A DNA stretch of 7,143 nt, from contig JAXJVS010000136.1 in NCBI GenBank assembly GCA_036308445.1, positions 1 to 7,143 of the forward strand. The letters are read 5' to 3'. The translations under genes were made by a program, and so were the position numbers. This DNA is from MGBC113645 sp036308445 (lineage in GTDB: Bacteria; Bacillota_I; Bacilli_A; Erysipelotrichales; Coprobacillaceae). Below are positions 1 through 5,738 of the stretch, one piece after another. Each line of letters starts with the position of its first letter. Positions within the stretch are counted from its first letter, which is position 1. The notes under the pieces are model-generated. The model made no database searches. It was not told the origin of the DNA and was given only the letters and a program-made list of their open reading frames with translations.

Positions 1-2133
1 ATTTAAAGAAGAACCATTGACAGTCTTAGAAGGAGTGTTTCCTTTCTTAAACCATCCTGTTACAATTCTATCTTCAGGAACATTATTACCAGGTGATACA
101 TATGGATAAATACCACTAATACACGAAGCTTTTACAACACCATCTGGTTTATTGTAAGAATTCTTTAAACCATTCTTATGCACTGCTTTCGCAATCAATG
201 CTGCAATGTTTTTTGAATCAGTTGTACTTTTTGGATATCTTCCTTCTTTTTGATCCTCAGAACTATAACCACACCAGACAGCCCAAGCATAATCTGGTGA
301 GAATCCAACCATCCAGCTATCTTTACTCTTTCCATATAAACTCTTATTTGGGATAGCCCCACTAGTAGGGTGGTTAGAAGTTCCAGATTTGGCACCAATC
401 TGATATCCAATGTTGTAACGGCTATATTGTCCGCCACCGCTCTTAACATATCCAGTCATAACTTCACGAATCATAAATGCAGATTGTTCGCTAATAGCTC
501 TTGAGCTATCATTCTGCACCTCTTCATCAATATAAATAACTTCACCAGTAGAGGCAATTTCAATTCTTTCTACACAATGAGATTCATAATAAGTACCACC
601 ATTAGAAATAGTAGCATAAGCACCAGCAGATTCTTGAGGAGAAACCCCAGTAGCCCATCCACCAATTGCATATACTGCACTAAAATCTTCATCATACATA
701 TCAAAGCCAAAGCCTTCCATGTATTTAGTCATACCATCAGCACCAACTTCACTTAAAACTTCATTTAAAGTATTAATAGCAGCTAAGTTCCAAGATTGTT
801 GTAATGCTTCACTGATAGAAACATCACCTTGATATTTACCATTCCAGTTTTTAGGTGTCCAGCCACCAGAAGAATAAGGAACATCATGAACATAATGAGC
901 AGTAGAATAATCTAAGAATTCAAATGCACTAGCATAAGAAATAATTGGTTTTAATGAAGAACCAGGCTGATTTCTTTGACCATAAGAATACAATTCGTAA
1001 TTTGCAGTTCTTTCTTTATCACCAGCGTAAGCGTAAGTTGTACTCATTGGTTCATAATTTCTAGCTGAAAGAACACCAACAACACGACCATGTTGTGTTT
1101 CTTGAACACAAGCACCAGCTTGAATATATTTATCAGTATATGAATATGATTTTCCTGATGCAATATCATCTAATGTTTTTTGTAAATCTTTATCCATATA
1201 CGTATAGATTTTCATCTTTGTTTCTTGTGGATCATAACCAGTTTTTTCATAAACTTCTCTTGTAACCATATCAGCATATGCCTGATATTGAGAACTATTT
1301 GATAATGGGTTAGATTTTAATGTATTTTGCACAGGGATTGCTTTTGTTGCATCTCTTTCTTCTTCAGTAATATAACCATGATTACACATTAAATCTAAAA
1401 TAATATCTCTACGTTTTTGTGCTCTATCTAGATTGTTGAATGGATCATAAGCAGTAGGAGAATTTAATGTACCAGCTAATAATGCTGCTTCTGGTAAAGT
1501 TAAATTTTGTACTTCTTTATCGAAATAATATCTAGATGCAGCATAAATTCCAATTGCCTTAGTACCAGAACCAAAATATATTTTATTTAAATATAATTCT
1601 AGAACTTTTTGTTTAGTAAGCTCATTTGAAGCTTTAACAGATAAAATAACTTCACCAAGCTTACGTTCGATTGTTCTTTGTTCATCAGGATAATAAGATT
1701 TTTTAATTAACTGCTGTGTAATTGTAGAACCACCACCAGTAATTCTACCAGCCGCTAGATTCCCTAAAAAAGCTTTTACAATACGTGGTAAATCAAAACC
1801 ATTATGTTCAAAATAACGAGAATCTTCTGCTGAAACAACCGCATCAATTAAAACTTGTGGTAAATCATCATAGCTAACATTCTTTGTAATACCAGTAGCG
1901 CCATAATGATAATATTCTTCATTATCAGATATACTAATCTGCACTGAAGATTCTTGATTGATTAAAGCATCAGCATCAAATTCAGCAGTCTCCATAAAGA
2001 TTTTTATACCTAAGTAGCCACCTATAGAAGCAATCACAATTGCAATCACGATGACTCCTACTGATAAAACTCTTTTGATATTGAGCTTTTTCTTAGGATT
2101 ATTTTGGATTTGTTTTTTTGTTTTTCCTGCCAT
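1..2133 (-). CDS. ponA: Class A penicillin-binding protein (PBP1/PonA type), bifunctional peptidoglycan glycosyltransferase-transpeptidase, 3' end cut by window edge
   Basis: It polymerises lipid II into glycan strands and cross-links them on the outer face of the membrane. Translation from the ATG at 2133 stays open for 711 residues to base 1. A short lysine-rich cytoplasmic tail (1-21) is followed by one membrane segment (about 22-43). The GT51 glycosyltransferase domain shows EDSRYFEH with catalytic Glu103, GGGSTITQQ (133-141), RKLGE with Glu161, and LELYLNKIYFG (178-188). The transpeptidase domain has SSLK (catalytic Ser392, Lys395), SWN (447-449) and KSGT (582-585, Ser where KTG is commoner). 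All catalytic motifs are present, so the enzyme should be active; the missing part is only the C-terminal tail. The start is fixed by AGGAGG 5 nt upstream, which overlaps the recU stop codon. The gene follows recU by 9 nt, the same pair as recU-ponA in Bacillus, so co-transcription and probably translational coupling are inferred. The symbol rests on this synteny and the domain order. Confidence 0.95.
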   Translation of the reverse strand, partial: MAGKTKKQIQNNPKKKLNIKRVLSVGVIVIAIVIASIGGYLGIKIFMETAEFDADALINQESSVQISISDNEEYYHYGATGITKNVSYDDLPQVLIDAVVSAEDSRYFEHNGFDLPRIVKAFLGNLAAGRITGGGSTITQQLIKKSYYPDEQRTIERKLGEVILSVKASNELTKQKVLELYLNKIYFGSGTKAIGIYAASRYYFDKEVQNLTLPEAALLAGTLNSPTAYDPFNNLDRAQKRRDIILDLMCNHGYITEEERDATKAIPVQNTLKSNPLSNSSQYQAYADMVTREVYEKTGYDPQETKMKIYTYMDKDLQKTLDDIASGKSYSYTDKYIQAGACVQETQHGRVVGVLSARNYEPMSTTYAYAGDKERTANYELYSYGQRNQPGSSLKPIISYASAFEFLDYSTAHYVHDVPYSSGGWTPKNWNGKYQGDVSISEALQQSWNLAAINTLNEVLSEVGADGMTKYMEGFGFDMYDEDFSAVYAIGGWATGVSPQESAGAYATISNGGTYYESHCVERIEIASTGEVIYIDEEVQNDSSRAISEQSAFMIREVMTGYVKSGGGQYSRYNIGYQIGAKSGTSNHPTSGAIPNKSLYGKSKDSWMVGFSPDYAWAVWCGYSSEDQKEGRYPKSTTDSKNIAALIAKAVHKNGLKNSYNKPDGVVKASCISGIYPYVSPGNNVPEDRIVTGWFKKGNTPSKTVNGSSLN

Positions 2134-2142
2134 AATTACCTC

Positions 2143-2718
2143 CTATAAATAAAATTCATCTATAATCTCTAAATAACTTAATCGTGGATTAAAACCTTGT
2201 CTTATAAGATGACCTTTTTCTTTAATCGTTTCATATGTAATAGATTTACGATTAGAATGATAATAAGCATCAATCATATGACTAGCATCAATTAAGTATA
2301 CCTCATTTCTATGAGTAAAAGCAATAATCACAAAAGCAATTCCACCTTGATCAATAACTTTTTTCAAATGATCTATCTGATGTTTAAAAATATTCGCAAA
2401 AGGAAAAGTATCACTTTTTGTTTCTTTTGCCTCGAAATCGATATATTTTCCTTTATATATTCCATTATAATCAGTTGTAGAAGGTTTCTGATAATAAGCT
2501 TCTACAATTTTAGCAGCTGATCTTTTAGGATAATCTACTTTTACAATTTGTACTGGTGTCGGTTTTTTATATATAACTGCAATATCATTTATAAGATAAT
2601 ATTCATTACTCAAACCAATATCTTCTTCCAAAGACATTCCTCGATGGGAAGTATAATGCTTAGGCTTAGAAGAAGTAATAGAAATTGTAGGTTTTTTCTT
2701 ATTTGGATAATTAACCAT
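2143..2718 (-). CDS. recU: Holliday junction resolvase RecU
   Basis: RecU cuts four-way DNA junctions during recombinational repair and chromosome segregation, and in Bacillus it also modulates RecA. The 191-residue protein is close to the usual length of about 200. It carries the family landmarks: N-terminal MVNYPN, RGMSLEED (26-33), the stalk region around YPKRSAA (63-69), and the nuclease core TTDYNG (81-86) followed by YIDFEAKET (92-100). By comparison with Bacillus RecU, Asp83, Glu96 and Lys98 are the metal-binding and catalytic residues of the PD-(D/E)xK type, and all are intact. The ATG at 2718 is preceded by an AAGGGGGT ribosome binding site. It is the first gene of a two-gene unit with the PBP gene and is divergent from gpsB, the Bacillus-like arrangement. 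A sigma-A-like promoter lies 28 bp or more upstream of the start. Confidence 0.97.
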   Translation of the reverse strand: MVNYPNKKKPTISITSSKPKHYTSHRGMSLEEDIGLSNEYYLINDIAVIYKKPTPVQIVKVDYPKRSAAKIVEAYYQKPSTTDYNGIYKGKYIDFEAKETKSDTFPFANIFKHQIDHLKKVIDQGGIAFVIIAFTHRNEVYLIDASHMIDAYYHSNRKSITYETIKEKGHLIRQGFNPRLSYLEIIDEFYL

Positions 2719-2745
2719 CTATAACCCCCTTAATCATTTAGCTAT

Positions 2746-2776
2746 ATTATATCATAAATCATACACATCTTGTCAA
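2746..2776 (-). promoter_or_regulatory. Putative sigma-A promoter of recU-ponA
   Basis: On the minus strand a perfect -35 TTGACA (2776-2771) faces a perfect -10 TATAAT (2751-2746). The spacer is 19 nt, longer than the ideal 17; the overlapping GATATA at 2753-2748 would give 17. It lies in the only intergenic space upstream of recU, 28 bp from its start codon. The divergent gpsB promoter must share this roughly 155-bp gap but could not be resolved: TTGATT (2804) and TTGCAT (2823) are possible -35 boxes without a well-placed -10. Confidence 0.6.
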
Positions 2777-2873
2777 AATTTAATAAGATTTCAAAGTTAT
2801 TTCTTGATTTTTTAAAAAAATCTTGCATTTATATATGATTTTTGTGAAAATATTATACGAGGTGAATATAAAA

Positions 2874-3206
2874 ATGGAAAATAAAATTCAGTTAAGTCCA
2901 AAAAAAATATTAAATAAACAATTTCAGGTTGATTTTAAAGGATATAGTGCTGCTGAAGTTGATTATTTCTTAGATACTATAGTTCAAGATTATGAAACAT
3001 TTGCGAAAATGCTTAATGAAACATATGATCAGATTGATAAATTAGAAAAAGAAAATCAAGATTTAAAAAATAAAATCAGTGAATTAGAAAAAGAGAATAT
3101 GATGCAACAGGATAATCTTTCTGCAATGGAAGAAAATATATCATCTAATGTTGATTTATTAAGAAGATTATCAATGCTAGAAAAAGAAGTCTATAAAAAC
3201 AAGTAA
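2874..3206 (+). CDS. gpsB: Cell-division/elongation adaptor GpsB (DivIVA-domain coiled-coil protein)
   Basis: GpsB is a small cytoplasmic, membrane-associated adaptor that recruits peptidoglycan synthases, notably PBP1, during the switch between elongation and division. The 110-residue product starts with a DivIVA-like domain (LSPKKILNKQF, then GYSAAEVDYFLD at 23-34), continues as a charged coiled coil (about 35-85, with LEKEN repeated at 57-61 and 71-75), and ends with the diagnostic GpsB C-terminal helix NVDLLRRLSMLEKEV (92-106). Tyr24, Asp30 and Asp34 align with Bacillus Tyr25, Asp31 and Asp35, which form the PBP1-docking groove. The linker makes it slightly longer than the 98-residue Bacillus protein. 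I chose the ATG at 2874 over an in-frame TTG at 2823 because GAGGTG (2859-2864) sits 9 nt upstream and homology begins here. It is followed by its own terminator, then rnpB, as in Bacillus. Confidence 0.95.
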   Translation: MENKIQLSPKKILNKQFQVDFKGYSAAEVDYFLDTIVQDYETFAKMLNETYDQIDKLEKENQDLKNKISELEKENMMQQDNLSAMEENISSNVDLLRRLSMLEKEVYKNK

Positions 3207-3225
3207 TAAAAACTTGTTTTTTTTT
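3195..3225 (+). terminator. Intrinsic terminator of gpsB
   Basis: A 9-10 bp inverted repeat (AAAACAAGT at 3196-3204 with ACTTGTTTT at 3212-3220, extendable by the 3195-3221 pair) closes a 7-nt loop and runs straight into a T tract to 3225. The gpsB stop codon TAA (3204-3206) lies inside the hairpin. The stem is A/U-rich with only two G-C pairs, so termination may be partial. Confidence 0.7.
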
Positions 3226-3242
3226 ATAAACCTCGTTATAAT
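3214..3242 (+). promoter_or_regulatory. rnpB: Putative promoter of rnpB
   Basis: A perfect -10 TATAAT lies at 3237-3242, with TTGTTT at 3214-3219 as a partial -35 separated by exactly 17 nt. The expected start, about 7 nt downstream, is G3249, the first base of the P1 helix of the RNase P RNA. The -35 falls within the descending arm of the gpsB terminator. Confidence 0.65.
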
Positions 3243-3248
3243 TGTAAC

Positions 3249-3575
3249 GACCTTTGAGAGACTATCGCTGTAATACAGAGGAAAGTCCAGACTTGCACAA
3301 TCTGCGATGATTGTAGTGTTTGTGCCTATCGAAATCATAAGATAGGGCCTAGACGACGAGTGAAAGCCTAAGGGTAACTATGGTGAATAGCTTCTAAAGT
3401 GCCACAGAGACAATGACTGTTAGAAATGACAGGGTGAAAAGGGGTAAACTCCTCAAGCAAGAAACCCAAATTTGGTAGGGGAATCTTATCGAGGGAATTG
3501 AACTAAGATAAGGATGCATTTATGCATAGATAAATGGTAGTCTGAAAAACAGAAACTGGCTTATCAGAAAAGGTC
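3249..3575 (+). ncRNA. rnpB: RNase P RNA, Bacillus type (type B)
   Basis: This is the catalytic RNA of ribonuclease P, which removes 5' leaders from tRNA precursors with the RnpA protein. Conserved regions are clear: GAGGAAAGTCC (3278-3288, CR-I, 5' half of helix P4) and ACAGAAACTGGCTTA (3549-3563, CR-V, the P4 3' half). GTGCC..ATAAGATAGGGCCTA and AAAGTGCCACAGAGAC lie between them. The stretch GAAACCCAAATTTGGTAGGGGAA (3461-3483) matches the type B L15 region and contains the GGT (3474-3476) expected to pair with tRNA CCA. P1 closes the molecule: GACCTTT (3249-3255) pairs with AAAGGTC (3569-3575). CTTATC/GATAAG (3485-3490 with 3507-3512) and a small hairpin at 3514-3527 fit the type B 3' domain. 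The P3 helix is very short (CTGT-AAT-ACAG, 3268-3278). Ends are set by P1; the primary transcript probably runs on to the terminator at about 3605. Confidence 0.96.
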
Positions 3576-3578
3576 TAT

Positions 3579-3605
3579 ATGCTGATTTACATCAGCATTT
3601 TTTTT
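3579..3605 (+). terminator. Intrinsic terminator of rnpB
   Basis: ATGCTGAT (3579-3586) and ATCAGCAT (3591-3598) form a perfect 8-bp stem with a TTAC tetraloop, followed by a run of eight T (3598-3605). It starts 4 nt after the P1 helix of rnpB and separates it from the glycosyltransferase operon. Confidence 0.9.
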
Positions 3606-3615
3606 GTATTTTTTT

Positions 3616-3649
3616 TTGACTTTTATTCATATCTAAAATGTAGTAAAAT
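3616..3649 (+). promoter_or_regulatory. Putative promoter of the glycolipid glycosyltransferase operon
   Basis: TTGACT (3616-3621) is a good -35 in the short gap between the rnpB terminator and the first glycosyltransferase gene. The -10 is ambiguous: TGTAGT at 3639-3644 gives a 17-nt spacer but matches only 4 of 6, while TAAAAT at 3644-3649 matches 5 of 6 but with a 22-nt spacer. Position argues for a promoter here; the exact hexamer is uncertain. Confidence 0.45.
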
Positions 3650-3666
3650 GAAATCAGGTGAGATAG

Positions 3667-4668
3667 ATGATAATAAAACTATATTTTGGAAATCAAAATA
3701 CAATAAAGAAGTCAGGAATTGGTAGTGCCCTAGTTCATCAAAGAAAAGCATTAGAATTAAATAACATTGAATATACTGATAAAAATAATGATTATAATTA
3801 TGATATTCTTCATATTAACAACATATTTCCATCAAGTATATTCGAAATAATCAAAGCAAAAAAAGCGAATAAAAAGATTATTTATCATGCTCATAGTACA
3901 GAAGAAGACTTTAGAGGATCTTTTTATTGCTCAAATGTATTTGCTTCATTTTATAAACGATGGTTAGTTTTTCTGTATAAACAAGCTGATCTTATTATTA
4001 CACCTACACCATATTCAAAAAGATTATTAGAGAATTATGGATTAAATAAAGAAATATACGCAATCTCTAATGGAATTTCATTAGAAGATTATAATCCTAC
4101 TGCGCAACAGATTAAATGTTTTGAAGACTATTTTCATATTCAAAATGAAAAAGTCATTATCTCAGTAGGATGGCTTTTTGAAAGAAAAGGATTTGATACT
4201 TTTGTTGAAGTGGCTCAAACTTTACCTGAATATAAGTTTATCTGGTTTGGTGATATTAACTTATCTTTGCCTACTATAAAAATCAGAAAAATATTAAGAC
4301 ATTTACCTGATAATGTTATTTTACCAGGTTATGTTGATGGTGATCTTATTAAAGGAGCTTATGGTAGAGCTGATGTTTTTTTCTTTCCTTCTAGAGAAGA
4401 AACAGAAGGAATTGTTGTTTTAGAAGCATTAGCTTCTAAAAATAATATTGTGTTAAGAGATATTCCAGTTTTTGATGACTGGTTAGAAGATAAAAAAGAT
4501 GTATATAAAGGTAACAATAATGATGAATTTATTCAATTGATTAAAGGGATTATGAATCATGAATTACCTGATTTAAAAGAAAACGGTTATCAGGTTGCAA
4601 GACAAAGAGAATTATTGATTATTGGAAAGGAATTATTAAAGATTTATCATCAGGTAATGAATCTTTAA
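3667..4668 (+). CDS. GT4-family glycosyltransferase, CpoA/LafB-like (probable second-sugar transferase of glycosyl-diacylglycerol)
   Basis: This is a 333-residue GT-B fold enzyme of family GT4, predicted to be cytoplasmic and peripheral to the membrane, using a nucleotide-sugar donor. The N-terminal half has KSGIGSALVHQRKALEL (15-31) and IIYHAHSTEEDFRGS (71-85), segments I recognise from streptococcal CpoA, which adds a galactose to glucosyl-diacylglycerol. The C-terminal donor half has GWLFERKG (168-175, the Arg/Lys pair that holds the nucleotide phosphates) and the GT4 EX7E motif at Glu245-Glu253 within SREETEGIVVLEALAS. There is no signal peptide or membrane segment. The ATG at 3667 has AGGTGAG upstream. 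The flippase-like gene follows after 10 nt and a DAG-glucosyltransferase-like gene comes third. The pair suggests stepwise synthesis of a dihexosyl-diacylglycerol, the lipid anchor of lipoteichoic acid. The sugar transferred cannot be told from sequence; another glycolipid or polysaccharide acceptor remains possible. Confidence 0.88.
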   Translation: MIIKLYFGNQNTIKKSGIGSALVHQRKALELNNIEYTDKNNDYNYDILHINNIFPSSIFEIIKAKKANKKIIYHAHSTEEDFRGSFYCSNVFASFYKRWLVFLYKQADLIITPTPYSKRLLENYGLNKEIYAISNGISLEDYNPTAQQIKCFEDYFHIQNEKVIISVGWLFERKGFDTFVEVAQTLPEYKFIWFGDINLSLPTIKIRKILRHLPDNVILPGYVDGDLIKGAYGRADVFFFPSREETEGIVVLEALASKNNIVLRDIPVFDDWLEDKKDVYKGNNNDEFIQLIKGIMNHELPDLKENGYQVARQRELLIIGKELLKIYHQVMNL

Positions 4669-4678
4669 AGGAAGAAGT

Positions 4679-5734
4679 ATGAATGCGAAAAACAAGAAAC
4701 AATATATATTCAATATTATACTCATATTGACTATTACTTTTATTTCTGCTTATTTTTCTATTGGAAAGAATTATCAGCAAGTCATTGAAGCATTTGAAAA
4801 AGCTAATTTATTTTGGGTTATCTTTATGTTTGTTTTGATGGTTAGTTATTATGCTTTTGATGCTTTACAGCTGATTAGCTTTGGTAGAATATATAAAAAA
4901 GACTTTAGTTTTAGACAGGCTTTCACTAATTCAATGAGCGGTACTTTTTTCAGTGCCATTACTCCTTCTTCTAGTGGTGGACAATTTGCCCAGGTTTATG
5001 TATTTAATAAGCAAGGAATTAGTGCTACTAACTCTTCTAGTATTTTATTGATGTGTTTTATTTCTTATCAGTCTGTTTTAGTACTTTATACATCTTTAGT
5101 TGTTTTGTTTAATATAAGTTATTTAACTGCAAATCCAGGAATTTTTTCTTTAGTTATGATTGGTTTTATGGTTAATTTTGTGGTTATTATTACTTTATTT
5201 GGTGGAGCCAAATCAAAAAAACTACAAAATTTTTTAATTCATACTGTAGTCAAATTTCTGAGTAAAATAAAGATTGTCAAGAATTATGAAGAAACAAGTG
5301 GAAAAATCGAACAATATTTAGCTGACTTTAGAGAACAATTAAATTTCTTACAACATCATCAATCAGTATTAATAAAATCTTGTTTATGTAATGTTGTTAA
5401 ATTAACAATTGTTTATAGTATGCCTTTTTTTGCCACTAAGGCATTGAATTTAGATGTTCATATAACTGATTTTTTATCATTTATTGGTTACTGTTCATTT
5501 ATTTATTTAATTAATGCTTTTTTACCAATCCCTGGAGCTAGTGGTGGTAGTGAAGCTTGTTATATGTTGTTTTTTGGTTTTTTAGGTACCGTTGGTGTTT
5601 CTTCATCAATGGCTTTATGGCGTTTTGTGTCTTATTATATTGGTTTAATCTTAGGAGCACTCGTCTTTTCTTTTGATAAAGAAATTAATGGACCAGGCGT
5701 CAATAACACTATAAAGATTGAAGAGATGGAGTGA
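4679..5734 (+). CDS. Polytopic membrane protein, LPG-synthase transmembrane / flippase-like family (YbhN/UPF0104 type)
   Basis: This 351-residue protein is mostly hydrophobic. Membrane segments are visible at about 9-28, 44-66, 119-144, 153-174, 232-252, 262-284, 293-306 and 311-331, with a positively charged cytoplasmic loop near 176-228. It carries the two signature re-entrant-like motifs of the family (PF03706/COG0392): TPSSSGGQ (95-102) and PIPGASGGSE (283-292). The family includes the lipid-flipping half of MprF and stand-alone proteins next to lipid glycosyltransferases. No lysyl-transferase domain is attached, so it is not a complete MprF. The start follows AAGGAAG, which overlaps the upstream stop codon. 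Only 10 nt and 4 nt separate it from the flanking glycosyltransferases. I infer a role in moving or channelling the glycolipid they make; direct evidence for flipping is lacking, and a regulatory or scaffolding role for the two enzymes is an alternative. Confidence 0.88.
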   Translation: MNAKNKKQYIFNIILILTITFISAYFSIGKNYQQVIEAFEKANLFWVIFMFVLMVSYYAFDALQLISFGRIYKKDFSFRQAFTNSMSGTFFSAITPSSSGGQFAQVYVFNKQGISATNSSSILLMCFISYQSVLVLYTSLVVLFNISYLTANPGIFSLVMIGFMVNFVVIITLFGGAKSKKLQNFLIHTVVKFLSKIKIVKNYEETSGKIEQYLADFREQLNFLQHHQSVLIKSCLCNVVKLTIVYSMPFFATKALNLDVHITDFLSFIGYCSFIYLINAFLPIPGASGGSEACYMLFFGFLGTVGVSSSMALWRFVSYYIGLILGALVFSFDKEINGPGVNNTIKIEEME

Positions 5735-5738
5735 TAAA

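Noticed and set aside
195..449. 84-codon open frame on the minus strand
   Set aside because: It lies in another frame inside the PBP gene, which has intact transpeptidase motifs there; its protein resembles nothing recognisable.
2311..2520. 69-codon open frame on the plus strand
   Set aside because: It is antisense to the catalytic core of recU, has low-complexity Phe/Ile/Ser content, and is explained by the A/T-rich composition.
2806..2822. A/T palindrome GATTTTTT-A-AAAAAATC between recU and gpsB, possible operator or terminator
   Set aside because: It has almost no G-C pairs, no T tract placed for termination, and such palindromes arise easily in this A/T-rich spacer.
2823..2873. Upstream in-frame TTG start that would lengthen GpsB by 17 residues
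   Set aside because: There is no ribosome binding site before it. GpsB homology and a good GAGGTG site both point to the ATG at 2874.
4679..5734. Full MprF (lysyl-phosphatidylglycerol synthase)
   Set aside because: Only the transmembrane flippase-like part is present; there is no C-terminal aminoacyl-transferase domain and the protein ends at residue 351.
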